Shown: positions 46,791-58,451 of the stretch, in pieces
How positions within the stretch are numbered: the stretch's first letter is position 1
Layout: each line of letters starts with the position of its first letter
NCBI RefSeq assembly: GCF_000702305.1
Contig: NZ_JNLC01000010.1
Span: forward strand, 806,001 to 870,000
Direction: 5' to 3'
DNA from: Allobosea sp. 117
Lineage (GTDB): Bacteria; Pseudomonadota; Alphaproteobacteria; Rhizobiales; Xanthobacteraceae
Length of the DNA: 64,000 nucleotides
Notes under the pieces: generated by a model
Told to the model about the DNA's origin: nothing
Seen by the model: the letters and a program-made list of their open reading frames with translations, nothing else
The model's database searches: none
Translations under genes and position numbers: made by a program

Positions 46791-47642
46791 ATGAAGAAGA
46801 TCGCCCTGCTGGGCGCCGGCGGCAAGATGGGCGTCCGCCTCGCCACCAATCTGAAGGACTCGCCCTACGAGGTCATGCATGTCGAGCCGACCGAGGAAGG
46901 CCGCAAGCGCCTGAAGGACCGCACCGGCCTCGACTGCGTCGACGGCGACAACGCGCTCGCCGACGCCGACGCGGTGCTGATGGCGGTTCCCGACCGGCTG
47001 ATCGGCAAGATCGCCCACACCTTCATCGAGAAGGTGAAGCCCGGCACCGCCATCATCATGCTCGACGCGGCCGCCCCGCAGGCCGGCGAGCTGCCGAAGC
47101 GCGACGACGTCACCTATTTCGTCACGCACCCCTGCCACCCGCCGATCTTCAACGACGAGGTGACCGAGGAGGCGAAGAAGGACTTCTTCGGCGGCGTGCA
47201 CGCCAAGCAGCACATCGTCTGCGCGCTAATGCAGGGCCCCGAGGAGCACTACGCCCAGTGCGAGCAGATCGCCCGCACCATCTACAAGCCGGTGATGCGC
47301 GCCCATCGCTGCACGGTCGAGCAGATCGCCATCATGGAGCCGGCGCTGGCCGAGACCATCGGCGCCACGCTCTGCCTCGCTCTGCGTGAGGCGACCGACG
47401 AGGCGGTGCGCCGCGGCGTGCCGCGCCAGGCGGCGACCGACTTCCTGCTCGGCCACCTCACCATCGAGCTCGCCATCGCCTTCGAGATTTTCCCGGAAGG
47501 CAAGTTCTCCGACGGCGCGCTCTACGCCATCGACCAGGCCCGCCCGCAGATCTTCAAGGATGGATGGCTCGACCGCATCTTCGATCCGAAGGCCGTGCAG
47601 CGCTCGGTCGAGGAAATCTGCAATCCCCCGAAGGCCGCCTGA
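46791..47642 (+). CDS. apnO: D-apionate oxidoisomerase (ApnO family)
   Basis: This 283-residue NAD(P)-dependent protein has a Rossmann start 'KIALLGAGGKMGVRLATNL', then 'VLMAVPDRLIGKIAH', 'FVTHPCHPPIFNDE' and a helical 6-phosphogluconate-dehydrogenase-like C-terminal region ('IAIMEPALAETIGATLCLA'). ApnO converts D-apionate to 3-oxo-isoapionate by oxidation with hydroxymethyl migration, resembling ketol-acid reductoisomerases. It follows the kinase by 18 bases with an AAGGGAGAG ribosome site. It is the last gene before a terminator-like hairpin and the TRAP genes. Confidence 0.85.
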   Translation: MKKIALLGAGGKMGVRLATNLKDSPYEVMHVEPTEEGRKRLKDRTGLDCVDGDNALADADAVLMAVPDRLIGKIAHTFIEKVKPGTAIIMLDAAAPQAGELPKRDDVTYFVTHPCHPPIFNDEVTEEAKKDFFGGVHAKQHIVCALMQGPEEHYAQCEQIARTIYKPVMRAHRCTVEQIAIMEPALAETIGATLCLALREATDEAVRRGVPRQAATDFLLGHLTIELAIAFEIFPEGKFSDGALYAIDQARPQIFKDGWLDRIFDPKAVQRSVEEICNPPKAA

Positions 47643-47646
47643 AAGG

Positions 47647-47677
47647 GGAGGCGGGGCGACCCGCCTCCCTCCTTTTC
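47647..47677 (+). terminator. Terminator-like hairpin between apnO and dctP
   Basis: A 10-bp perfect stem GGGAGGCGGG / CCCGCCTCCC is capped by a GCGA tetraloop and followed by TCCTTTTC. It may partly end transcription between enzyme and transporter genes, or stabilise the upstream transcript. Confidence 0.7.
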
Positions 47678-47733
47678 GTCGCGCCGAAGAGCCGGAACGG
47701 CCGCGGCATCAACGCACCCATGAGGAAACGCCA

Positions 47734-48744
47734 ATGACCATGACCACCGGTGCGCGCATCTGTGCCGCGCTCGTCGCCTCGCTGCTCGTCTCCACCGCCG
47801 CTTTTGCGCAGGATGTGCAGGAGCGCACCCTGAAATTCGGCTACTCGACCTTCGAGGCCCATCCGCTCGGGCAGGGCGCCAACAAGTTCGTCGCGCTCGT
47901 CGCCGAGAAGAGCGGCGGCAAGATCAAGATGAAGGTCTATCCGGCGACCCAGCTCGGCTCGGAGACTCAGACCATCTCGGCGACGCAGGGCGGCGTGCAG
48001 GACATCGTCGGCACCTCGACGGCGCCGCTGGTCGGCCTCGTCAAGGAATACGCGATCTTCGACTTCCCCTTCCTGTTCGCCAATGAGAAGCAGGCGGACG
48101 CGGTGGTCGACGGCCCGGTCGGCCAGACCCTGCTCGCCAAGCTCTCCGAGAAGGGCCTCGTCGGCCTGTGCTTCTTCGAGAACGGCTTCCGCAACGTGAC
48201 GAACAGCAAGCGTCCGATCACCACCGCGGCGGATGTCGAGGGCCTGAAGATCCGCACCATGCAGAATCCGGTCTATCTCGACGCCTTCAAGACGCTCGGC
48301 GCCAATGCCGTGCCGATGCCCTGGCCGGAGGTCTATACCGCGCTCGAGAGCGGGGCGATCGACGCGCAGGAGAACCCCTACGGCATCATCTATGTGAACA
48401 AGCTGAACGAGGTTCAGAAATACGTCAGCGTGACCAAGCACGCCTATTCGCCCTGGGCGATGATCATGAGCAAGAAGCTCTGGGACAAGCTCTCGCCCGA
48501 CGAGCAGAAGATCTTCGTCGATAGCTGCAACGAGGCGAAGGTTTACCAGCGCCAGGTCAGCCGGGCCGAGGACGCCAAGATCGTCGCCGATCTGAAGGCG
48601 AAGGGCATGCAGATCAACGAGCTCGCGCCCGAGGAGATCGCCAAGATCAAGGCGAAGCTGCAGCCGGTCGTCGACAAGTACACGCCGTCCGTCGGCGAGG
48701 ACCTGGTCCGCCAGGCCAACCAGTCGATCGCCGCCACGCAGTGA
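47734..48744 (+). CDS. dctP: TRAP transporter solute-binding protein, DctP family
   Basis: This 336-residue exported binding protein has signal peptide MTMTTGARICAALVASLLVS with cleavage after AFAQ. The DctP family motif 'GLKIRTMQNPVYLDAFKTLGANAVPMPWPEVYTALESGAIDAQENP' holds the ligand-carboxylate arginine and the conserved Glu-Asn. A GAGGA ribosome site supports the ATG at 47734. It probably binds D-apionate or another acid sugar that feeds the enzymes just upstream (inference); it is separated from dctQ by a repeat element. Confidence 0.94.
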   Translation: MTMTTGARICAALVASLLVSTAAFAQDVQERTLKFGYSTFEAHPLGQGANKFVALVAEKSGGKIKMKVYPATQLGSETQTISATQGGVQDIVGTSTAPLVGLVKEYAIFDFPFLFANEKQADAVVDGPVGQTLLAKLSEKGLVGLCFFENGFRNVTNSKRPITTAADVEGLKIRTMQNPVYLDAFKTLGANAVPMPWPEVYTALESGAIDAQENPYGIIYVNKLNEVQKYVSVTKHAYSPWAMIMSKKLWDKLSPDEQKIFVDSCNEAKVYQRQVSRAEDAKIVADLKAKGMQINELAPEEIAKIKAKLQPVVDKYTPSVGEDLVRQANQSIAATQ

Positions 48745-48794
48745 GCGTGGGCGATGTCGTCTTCGGCCTCGTGCCGGGGACGACGATCATCGAC

Positions 48795-48813
48795 GGCCGG
48801 GTCCGGCCCGGCC
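48795..48813. repeat. Short GGCCGGG palindrome
   Basis: GGCCGGGTCCGGCCCGGCC is a strong inverted repeat of the same type as the element at 38365-38453. It lies between the dctP and dctQ genes just before the REP-like copy at 48841. Confidence 0.45.
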
Positions 48814-48840
48814 ACGATGGAGCGTTATCCTCGCTCGCGC

Positions 48841-48950
48841 CGTCATCCTGAGGCGCGAGCGAGGCGAGCCTCGAAGGATGCTCAAGCAGAATACGGCCAT
48901 CGGGGATGATCCTTCGAGGCCCGGCAGGCGCCGGGCACCTCAGGATGACG
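48841..48950. repeat. REP-like palindromic element, second full copy
   Basis: The outer arms CGTCATCCTGAGG (48841-48853) and CCTCAGGATGACG (48938-48950) are perfect complements. The inner arms GCCTCGAAGGAT (48868-48879) and ATCCTTCGAGGC (48909-48920) are too. It lies in the middle of a TRAP operon, between dctP and dctQ, and may reduce expression of the downstream genes. Confidence 0.85.
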
Positions 48951-48987
48951 TTGTCCTGTATGCCGGCCAGACTCTGGAGGAAACGCC

Positions 48988-49581
48988 GTGACGCGTGTCG
49001 TCGATGCCTATTTCACGCTGCTGAAGGTGCTCATCGCGCTGCTGCTCGCCGCGATGGTGGTGCTGGTCTTCGGCAATGTCGTGCTGCGCTACGGCTTCAA
49101 TTCCGGCATCACCCTCTCCGAGGAGGTGTCGCGCTGGATGTTCGTCTGGCTGACCTTCCTCGGCGCCATCGTGGCGGTGCGCGAGCATGGCCATCTCGGC
49201 GTCGATTCGCTGGTGCGCCGCCTGCCGCTGTGGGCCAAGAGGGCCTGCTTCATCCTCAGCCATGGCCTGATGCTCTACGCCACCGTGTTGCTGCTGATTG
49301 GAAGCTGGCAACAGTCGCTGATTAACTGGGACGTGGTGGCGCCGGCCTCCGGGCTCTCGGTCGCCGTCTTCTACGGCGTCGGTCTCGTCTTCGGCGTCTC
49401 GACCATCCCGATCCTCGCCATTGAACTGCTCAACGTGCTGCTCGGCCGCGCCCGCGAGGAGGACCTCGTCGCCATCCGCGAGTCGGAGGAGGAGGACGTT
49501 GACGAGATCCAGCGCCGGCATCTCGCTGCGCCGGAGGGCTTCGCCGCTGCCGCCCCGAGCCGGGCGGGAGGTGCGGCATGA
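48988..49581 (+). CDS. dctQ: TRAP transporter small permease, DctQ family
   Basis: This 197-residue small TRAP subunit has four hydrophobic helices. The motif 'LSEEVSRWMFVWLTFLGAIVAV' matches DctQ. The start is GTG with GGAGG 7 bases before it. A charged C-terminal tail (about 40 residues, rich in Glu and Arg) is longer than usual. It overlaps dctM by 4 bases (ATGA). Confidence 0.92.
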   Translation: MTRVVDAYFTLLKVLIALLLAAMVVLVFGNVVLRYGFNSGITLSEEVSRWMFVWLTFLGAIVAVREHGHLGVDSLVRRLPLWAKRACFILSHGLMLYATVLLLIGSWQQSLINWDVVAPASGLSVAVFYGVGLVFGVSTIPILAIELLNVLLGRAREEDLVAIRESEEEDVDEIQRRHLAAPEGFAAAAPSRAGGAA

Positions 49582-50858
49582 CCCTCGTCGTCTTCGCCGG
49601 ATCGCTTCTCGGCTCCATGGCTATCGGCATGCCGATAGCCTTCGCGCTGCTGCTCTCGGGCGTGGCGCTGATGCACTATCTCGACATCTTCGACCCGCAG
49701 ATCATCGCCCAGAACATCATCAACGGTGCCGACAGCTTCCCGCTGATGGCGGTTCCGTTCTTCATGCTCGCCGGCGAGCTGATGAACACCGGCGGGCTGT
49801 CGAAGCGCATCGTCAATGTCGCGCTCGCCGCGGTCGGCCATGTGAAGGGCGGGCTCGGCTATGTCGCCATCCTCGCCGCCTGCGTGATCTCTGCGCTGTC
49901 CGGCTCGGCGGTGGCCGACGCCGCCGCGCTCTCGGCGCTCTTGGTGCCAATGATGGTGCGTGCCGGACATTCCAAGGCGCGTTCCGCCGGCCTCATCGCC
50001 GCCTCCAGCGTCATCGGCCCGATCATCCCGCCGAGCATCGGCTTCGTGATCTTCGGCGTGATCGGCGGCGTGTCGATCACCAAGCTGTTCCTCGCCGGCC
50101 TGGTGCCGGGGCTGATCATCGGCCTCGCGCTCGCCGTCGCCTGGTGGTGGGAGGTGCGCAAGGAGAACGTCGCCCCGCCGCCGAAGCAGAGCGCGCGCGA
50201 GCTGTGGCGCGCGCTGGTCGACGGCGTCTGGGCGCTGATGCTGCCCGTCATCATCATCGTCGGGCTGAAGATGGGCGTGTTCACGCCGACCGAATCAGCC
50301 GTGGTGGCCGCCGTCTACTCTCTGTTCGTCGCCACCTGCGTCTATCGCGAGCTGAAGTTCTCCGAGCTGTTCGGCGTGTTCGTCACCGCCGCCCGGATGA
50401 CGGCGGTGGTTATGTTCCTGGTCGCCGCGGCGCTGGTCTCGTCCTGGCTGATCACCGTCTCGGACATCGCCAACGATCTCGTCGCCATGCTCGAGCCGCT
50501 GATGGGCAACCAGACGCTGCTGCTGCTCGCCATCATGGCGGTGGTGATCATCGTCGGCACCGCCATGGACATGACGCCGACCATATTGGTGCTCACCCCG
50601 GTGCTGATGCCGATCATCAAGGCCGCGGGCATCGACCCGGTCTATTTCGGCGTGCTGTTCATCGTGAACAACTCGATCGGCCTGATCACCCCGCCGGTCG
50701 GCACGGTGCTGAACGTCGTCTCCGGCGTCGCCCGCATCAGCATGGAAGACCTGATGAAGGCCGTCTGGCCCTTCATGTTCGTGCAGTTCGTGGCGCTGCT
50801 GCTGATGGTGCTGTTTCCGCAACTGGTCATGTGGCCGCTCAGGCTGATGGGCCATTGA
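49578..50858 (+). CDS. dctM: TRAP transporter large permease, DctM family
   Basis: This 426-residue 12-helix permease has 'AVPFFMLAGELMNTGGLSKR', 'SALSGSAVADAAALSALLVPMM', 'IIPPSIGFVIFG' and 'LITPPVGTVLNV', all diagnostic of DctM. With DctPQ it imports an acid sugar, likely D-apionate, into the cytoplasm. It is the last gene of the transporter set; the regulator gene follows after 102 bases. Confidence 0.95.
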   Translation: MTLVVFAGSLLGSMAIGMPIAFALLLSGVALMHYLDIFDPQIIAQNIINGADSFPLMAVPFFMLAGELMNTGGLSKRIVNVALAAVGHVKGGLGYVAILAACVISALSGSAVADAAALSALLVPMMVRAGHSKARSAGLIAASSVIGPIIPPSIGFVIFGVIGGVSITKLFLAGLVPGLIIGLALAVAWWWEVRKENVAPPPKQSARELWRALVDGVWALMLPVIIIVGLKMGVFTPTESAVVAAVYSLFVATCVYRELKFSELFGVFVTAARMTAVVMFLVAAALVSSWLITVSDIANDLVAMLEPLMGNQTLLLLAIMAVVIIVGTAMDMTPTILVLTPVLMPIIKAAGIDPVYFGVLFIVNNSIGLITPPVGTVLNVVSGVARISMEDLMKAVWPFMFVQFVALLLMVLFPQLVMWPLRLMGH

Positions 50859-50881
50859 CCGGTGCGGCCCGTCAAAGGGCG

Positions 50882-50900
50882 TGGTATGCTGAATGTACCA
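50882..50900 (+). promoter_or_regulatory. Putative NanR-like operator before the regulator gene
   Basis: TGGTATGCTGAATGTACCA (19 bp) is an inverted repeat with 5-bp perfect arms TGGTA/TACCA in a 7-5-7 layout like the site at 43966-43984. It lies about 60 bases before the regulator start, suggesting autoregulation. Confidence 0.55.
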
Positions 50901-50960
50901 TGCGAGGGCATGCGCCAGCATGCCCGGAGATGGCGGTTGGGACGGTGAAGGAGCGTGCGG

Positions 50961-51668
50961 ATGGCGAATGCTTCGGAGACCATAGTTCGCAGGAAGCTGT
51001 CCCACGAGGTCTTCGATCGGCTGAAGGCCATGATCACTGGCGGCGAGCTGGGGCCTGGCGACGCCATGCCCTCCGAGCGCGACCTGATGGACCGCTTCGG
51101 CGTCGGCCGCCCGGCGATCCGCGAGGCGATGCAGGCGCTCGCCAATATGGGGCTCATCTCGATCACCCATGGCGAGCGGGCGCGCGTGCAGCAGCTCACC
51201 GCGCGCTCGATCTTCCAGCAGGTCGACCTCACGGCGAACATCCTGCTCTCCGCCTCGCCGGACAGCCTAGAGCACCTGAAGCAGGCGCGCCGCTTCTTCG
51301 AGCGCGGCATGGTGCGCGAGGCGGCGCTGCGCGCCACGCCCGAGGACATCGTCCGGCTCCGTGCCACGCTGGAGCAGCAGGCGAGGGGCGTCGGCGATCC
51401 GAACGCCTTCATCTCCGCCGACATGCGCTTCCACACCCAGATCGCGGCGATCTCCGGCAATCCGATCTTCGAGGCGGTGAGCGAGGCGATGCTGAGCTGG
51501 CTGCGCCAGTATCACACCGAGATGCTGCTGTGGTCCGGCAAGGAGAATCTGACGCTGGTCGAGCACAACCAGATCGTCGACCACATCGAGCGCCACGAGC
51601 CGGATGAGGCCGAGGCGGTGATGGTGAAGCATCTCGACCGTTCGAGCGTGCTCTACACCCACGGCTGA
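50961..51668 (+). CDS. GntR family transcriptional regulator, NanR-like (FCD)
   Basis: This 235-residue FCD-type regulator is clearly related to E. coli NanR: 'LPSERDLM'-type start ('MPSERDLMDRFGVGRPAIREAM'), 'ITHGERARVQQL' after the wing, and 'DMRFHTQIAAISGNPIFEAV' in the ligand domain. The histidines of the FCD metal site are present ('RFHTQ', 'EHNQIVDHIE', 'MVKHLDRS'). The ATG at 50961 fits a GAAGGAG ribosome site 7 bases upstream, so I did not use the GTG at 50955. It probably controls the apionate genes in both directions, with an acid sugar as effector (inference). Confidence 0.92.
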   Translation: MANASETIVRRKLSHEVFDRLKAMITGGELGPGDAMPSERDLMDRFGVGRPAIREAMQALANMGLISITHGERARVQQLTARSIFQQVDLTANILLSASPDSLEHLKQARRFFERGMVREAALRATPEDIVRLRATLEQQARGVGDPNAFISADMRFHTQIAAISGNPIFEAVSEAMLSWLRQYHTEMLLWSGKENLTLVEHNQIVDHIERHEPDEAEAVMVKHLDRSSVLYTHG

Positions 51669-51713
51669 GGGTGGGCTGGAAGCGGTTTCATCCCGGCAAC
51701 CAAAAAGCAGCGC

Positions 51714-51726
51714 CGTCATCCTGAGG
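51714..51726. repeat. Truncated copy of the REP-like element
   Basis: CGTCATCCTGAGG is the left arm of the repeat seen in full at 43629 and 48841. No right arm follows, so this is a decayed or partial copy between convergent genes. Confidence 0.6.
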
Positions 51727-51758
51727 TGCATCGTGAGCTGGACAGCTTGCGCCGCCGT

Positions 51759-53678
51759 TCAGCCCGTCACCCGCGCTATCGCATAGGGCCTCAGCTCCAG
51801 CGGCCCGTCGAGCGGCGCCTCTGCCGGCAGCGCGCCGCCGCGTGCACCGGCAAGCGTGGTCTCGTCGAGCACGGCGGCGCGGACCCCGAAGGGCAGGCGC
51901 ACTGCCTGCGTTTCGCCGGTGATGTTGGCGAGGAGCAGCGCCCGCTCGCCATCCGGGCCGCGTGCGGCCAGCGCCAGCACACGGTCCTCGGCGCTGGAGC
52001 GGCAGTCGAGCGCGTCCCAGCCCGCCATCGCGGCGAGCATCCGCGCGGCGTGGAAGGCGGGGCGCACGGCGCCGTCCGCCTCGATCAGCCCGAAATCCCC
52101 GGTCAGCGCCGCTCCGGTGAAGCTCGCGACGCCCGCCGCCGCCAGCCGCGCCGCGTAGCCGATCATCCATGCCGCCGCGAACAGGCCACGCTGGCGCGGA
52201 TCGCGCCCCGTCATGGTGATGCGCCGCTCATAGGGGTTCGGCATGGTGCGCGAGCCATAGGGGTTATGGCGCATGCCGATGGTCGAGGGGCCGACGCGGT
52301 AGGGCTTGTCCGCACCGATGATGGCGCGCGCCGAGCGCAGCACGAAGGGCAGCGCCTCCAGCGACTGCATCACGCTGCGGTCGTCCGCGTCATGCACGAT
52401 CGGGCAGGTGCAGTGGGTGACGAAATCGAGCTTTTCGGTCGGCGGACGCTTGCGGTTCAGCTCGGTGAAATAGCTGAACATGCCGCCGCCGAGGGCGAGC
52501 GAGGGGAAGGCGCGCCGCGCGGCGACATAGACCTCGTCCAGCGGCGGGCAGTCCGGCCAGACGCTGCCGGGCGGCGTCGAGCCGCGGTCGACCGAGGGGC
52601 TCACCGCGATGGCATCGAGCACGAGGCCCGCCTGCGCCACCTGTTCGGCGAGCTCGGCGAACTCGTCGGCGAGCGGCCGCTCGCAGGGCGCCACGCATTC
52701 GAGCGCGACCTCCGCCGGCTGCTGGCGGGCGATGCGGGCGAGCGCGACCAGCTCGGCGGCGCCGTGGCCGGCGGTCGGGTCGAAAGGACAGAGCAGGAGC
52801 TGCGGCGCGATCTCCGTCAGCCGTCCGATATGCGCCAGCGTCGCCTCCGCTTCGCCTGGCGCGAGGACGAGGCCGAAGCGCGGCACCGCGCCGATCGCCT
52901 CGCCGATCTGGATGCTCACCTCCGGGCTCGCCTCTGCGGCGACGGCGACGGCACCCGGCGCGGCCTCGATGCTCAGCCGCACCGCCTGCCGGTTCATGAC
53001 ACCTGCCGGCATCGCATAGGGCCAGGGCAGGGCGAGCGGGCGGACATAGGTCTTGTAGGAGGCGTCGGTCCAGTTGCGCTGGTCCTCCATCTCGAAGCTG
53101 TCGCCCTCCATGCGGCAGGTCGCGGTGACACCCGGCATCACCTCATGGGTGATCGCGCGCATCGCCTTGAAGGGCTGGTACGGGTCGATCAGGTCCGGCA
53201 GCACCGCATGCTCGACGCTGCCGTCGACATGCTCGACCTCGACCGCCCGGCCCGCCACCCCGACGATCGGGTGCAGGATTGTGAAGCCGCAGCGATTGGT
53301 AAGGAAGTCCTGCTCGGGCACCGCCTCGGCCTCGAAGGAGAGCCCGTCACCGGTGGCGCGGATCGTGGCGCGGTAGGCCAGCCGCTCGCCTTTCGCCCCG
53401 TGGCAGGTCGCGTCATAGGAGACCGTGAAGCCGTCCGCGTCCTCGGCCACGGCGAGATTTTCGAGCCGCGGCGCATAGGTGCCCCAGTCCTTGTCGCGCA
53501 CCACATAGGAGACGGCGCGGATCACCTCGCGCCCGGCGAAGCGGATGTTGCGCAGATTGCCGCCGATCAGCTCGGCGCTGAGCGGACCCGCGGTCAGTCG
53601 GCGCGGCGCCGGCACCTCCTCGTCGGTGCCGAACAGCGCGAGGCACCGCTCGATCTCCGAGGCGGGCCGGTCAAGCAC
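51759..53678 (-). CDS. apnL: D-apionate lactonase (ApnL family)
   Basis: This is a roughly 639-residue protein. The N-terminal region has 'GPLSAELIGGNLRNIRFAG' and 'DWGTYAPRLENL', as I recall for ApnL; 'NWTDASYKTYVRPLALPWPY' and 'MRHNPYGSRTMPNPYERR' lie further on. ApnL hydrolyses D-apionolactone to D-apionate, the step before ApnO. No signal peptide is seen, so it should be cytoplasmic. The start is uncertain: GTG at 53678 lies 2 bases before the stop of the upstream permease gene, while the frame stays open to 53741. It is the last gene of the sugar ABC operon, which links sugar import to apionate production. Confidence 0.78.
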   Translation of the reverse strand: MLDRPASEIERCLALFGTDEEVPAPRRLTAGPLSAELIGGNLRNIRFAGREVIRAVSYVVRDKDWGTYAPRLENLAVAEDADGFTVSYDATCHGAKGERLAYRATIRATGDGLSFEAEAVPEQDFLTNRCGFTILHPIVGVAGRAVEVEHVDGSVEHAVLPDLIDPYQPFKAMRAITHEVMPGVTATCRMEGDSFEMEDQRNWTDASYKTYVRPLALPWPYAMPAGVMNRQAVRLSIEAAPGAVAVAAEASPEVSIQIGEAIGAVPRFGLVLAPGEAEATLAHIGRLTEIAPQLLLCPFDPTAGHGAAELVALARIARQQPAEVALECVAPCERPLADEFAELAEQVAQAGLVLDAIAVSPSVDRGSTPPGSVWPDCPPLDEVYVAARRAFPSLALGGGMFSYFTELNRKRPPTEKLDFVTHCTCPIVHDADDRSVMQSLEALPFVLRSARAIIGADKPYRVGPSTIGMRHNPYGSRTMPNPYERRITMTGRDPRQRGLFAAAWMIGYAARLAAAGVASFTGAALTGDFGLIEADGAVRPAFHAARMLAAMAGWDALDCRSSAEDRVLALAARGPDGERALLLANITGETQAVRLPFGVRAAVLDETTLAGARGGALPAEAPLDGPLELRPYAIARVTG

Positions 53679-54662
53679 GGCCGGCACCCAGAGCGGCAGC
53701 CGGGGGTACTGCCGCGCGGCGGCGACGCACCGCGCCCCCACCGGCCAGCGCCAGCACGGCGATCACTGCGAGGCCCTGCACGATGTCCTGCGTGCCCGGC
53801 GGTAGGCCGGCGATCTGCATGGTGGTGACGATCAGCACCAGCAAAAGGCTGCCGAAGAAGGTTCCGAGCGCGGTGGAGGAGCCGCCGAAGATCAGCGAGC
53901 CGCCGAGCACCACCGCGCCGACCGATTGCAGCAGATAGGGCGTGCCCATCTCCAGGAAGGCGCCGCCGACATAGGCGCCGAGCAGCAGGCCGGTCAGCGC
54001 TGCCAGCACGGAGGAGGCGAGGAAGGCGGCGGTGATCACACGCCCCGTCCTTATCCCGGCGAGCTCGGCCGCCCGCTCGTTCTGCCCGACCGCCGAGAGC
54101 CGGCGGCCATAGACGGTGCGGCGGAGCAGGAAGCCGGCACCCGCCACGGCGATGAGAGCGATGATCAGCATGATCGGCACGCCCTCGACGCGCCCGGCTG
54201 TCAGCGTCTTCAGGAGCGGGCTCACCGAGAAGCCGGCTGCCCAGCGATTGGCGATCAGCGTGCCGGTGGCGAGGATGTAGCCGGTGGCAAGCGTCGCGAT
54301 GATCGCCGGTATGCGCACCGCCACCACCAGCAGCGCGTTCACCGCGCCGGTGACGAGACCGATGCCGACGACGGTGGCAAGCGCCAGCGGCAGCCGGCCG
54401 TCGACGCCCTGCGTGACGACGATGCTGGCATAGGCCGAGAGCGTCAGCACGCTGGCGATGGAGAGGTCGATATTGCCGCGCCCGGTCGTCACCACCAGCA
54501 TCTGGCCGAGTGCCACGATGGTGAGGAAGCTCGCCGAGACCGCGACGCCGGAGAGCGAGTGCAGGCTGAAGCGGCTGGTGAGCGCCGAGAGGATCGCCCA
54601 CAGCACCAGCACGCCGATGAGCGACCAGACCCAGCGGTTGCGCTCCAGCCAGTCGGAGAGCT

Positions 54663-54666
<4 letters not shown>
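53671..54666 (-). CDS. Sugar ABC transporter permease (RbsC/AraH-like)
   Basis: This 331-residue ribose-type permease reads MKLSDWLERNRWVWSLIG at the start. It has 'GQMLVVTTGRGNIDLSIASVL', 'ATLATGYILATGTLI' and 'GAVVLGGSLIFGGSSTALG', all family hallmarks. Its ATG overlaps the stop of the fused ATPase-permease by 4 bases. The operon therefore encodes two different permease domains, one free and one fused to the ATPase, which would form an asymmetric transporter. Confidence 0.92.
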
Positions 54667-57221
<2,555 letters not shown>

Positions 57222-57239
57222 CGTCGGCGCTCCGACGGG

Positions 57240-58280
57240 TCAATTGCCGGCCTTGGCCTTGATCAGATTATCGACAACCCACTGCTGGGAGTAGCTCGGG
57301 CTGACGATGACGCCGGCCGGCAGGCTGGCATAGTCCTTGAGGTTGTCGTCGGTCACGGTGGCGACGGGCATGATCATCAGCTTGGGCGGGTTGGCGCCCT
57401 TGACGATCTCATAGGCCAGCCAGAACGCCGCGCCGCCGATGCCGGGCGTGGTGTTCATCGAGATGGTGGAATAGTTGTTCGCTTCGCGCTGCTTGGCCCA
57501 CCACTGGATGAAGTTCGACGAGCCGCCGCCCTCGATGACCGGCATCTTCTTGGCGTAGTCGCCGCCATACTGCTCGAAAGCCTGCGCGATGCCGGTGTCG
57601 TCCGAGCCGCCCTGGCCGAGCACGGCGTCGACGCGCGGCAGGCTGGGTAGCGCGTTGGCCACCGCCGACTGCGCCACCGAGGCGGTCGCCTGTCCGTAGA
57701 CGGTCGCGACCACCTTCACGTCCGGATAGTTCTTCAGCACCGCTTCCTGCGCGCCATACATGTCGGCGTCCGGCGCCGAGCCCTTCACGCCGCGCACGAC
57801 GATGACGTTGCCCTTGCCGCCGATCTTCTTCAGCACCCACTCGGCCTGGTCGCGCTTGTAGCCCTTGAAGTCGAAGTTGAGCTGGTAGTTGCAGGGCGCT
57901 GAGGCGATGGAGTCGAACGAGACGACCTTGATGCCGGCCTTGCACGCCTTCTCGATGATGCCGTTCACGGCGGTCTCGGAGGCGGCGTCGACGGCGATGG
58001 CGTCGACCTTCTTCAGGATCAGCTCGGCGATCTGCGCGTTCTGCTGCGCGACCGTGCCGTCGCCGTTCAGGATGATGTAGTCGGCGATCCTGCCTTCCGC
58101 CTTGGCCTTCTCGGCTTCCGCCTTGAAGGCGTCGACCATCTGGTGGCGCCAGGTATTGCCGAAATAGGCGTTGGCGAGGGCGATCACCGGCTTGTCGGGC
58201 GTCGCGGCCGCGGGCGCGATGGCCGAGGCGGTCATCAGGGCGGCGGCCGCGCAGGCAAGCGCAAGGGTCTTCACATTCAT
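57240..58280 (-). CDS. Sugar ABC transporter substrate-binding protein (ribose/D-apiose type)
   Basis: This 346-residue exported binding protein has signal peptide MNVKTLALACAAAALMTASA with cleavage near AAA. The mature part starts TPDKPVIALANAYFGNTWRHQMV, typical of pentose-binding peripl_BP_4 proteins; 'DAIAVDAASETAVNGIIEKAC' and 'LGQGGSDDTGIAQAFEQYGG' are family motifs. With the fused ATPase-permease it forms an importer. Because ApnL, ApnO, OiaK and the RuBisCO-like gene are nearby, D-apiose or a related branched sugar is the likely ligand (inference). Confidence 0.92.
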   Translation of the reverse strand: MNVKTLALACAAAALMTASAIAPAAATPDKPVIALANAYFGNTWRHQMVDAFKAEAEKAKAEGRIADYIILNGDGTVAQQNAQIAELILKKVDAIAVDAASETAVNGIIEKACKAGIKVVSFDSIASAPCNYQLNFDFKGYKRDQAEWVLKKIGGKGNVIVVRGVKGSAPDADMYGAQEAVLKNYPDVKVVATVYGQATASVAQSAVANALPSLPRVDAVLGQGGSDDTGIAQAFEQYGGDYAKKMPVIEGGGSSNFIQWWAKQREANNYSTISMNTTPGIGGAAFWLAYEIVKGANPPKLMIMPVATVTDDNLKDYASLPAGVIVSPSYSQQWVVDNLIKAKAGN

Positions 58281-58361
58281 CGGTTTCCTCCCATGGCGGC
58301 CCGGTTTCCGGGCTCTTGCTGTGGCGATGCGGGCGGGTGGGCCCGCTGCACGATGAGGATC

Positions 58362-58380
58362 ACATTATCTCATTATACCA
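58362..58380 (-). promoter_or_regulatory. Putative promoter/half-operator of the sugar ABC operon
   Basis: On the minus strand TGGTATAATGA (58380-58370) repeats the first 11 bases of the site at 43966 and includes an extended -10 (TG-N-TATAAT). Only one arm of the 7-5-7 repeat is recognisable here, so it may be just a promoter. It lies about 90 bases before the substrate-binding-protein gene. Confidence 0.4.
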
Positions 58381-58451
58381 GTTGCGCAAGCCTCCCCGCC
58401 GGAGCATCGTCCGATCCATCACAAGGCCGCATGAACGGCCAAGAGGAAACG

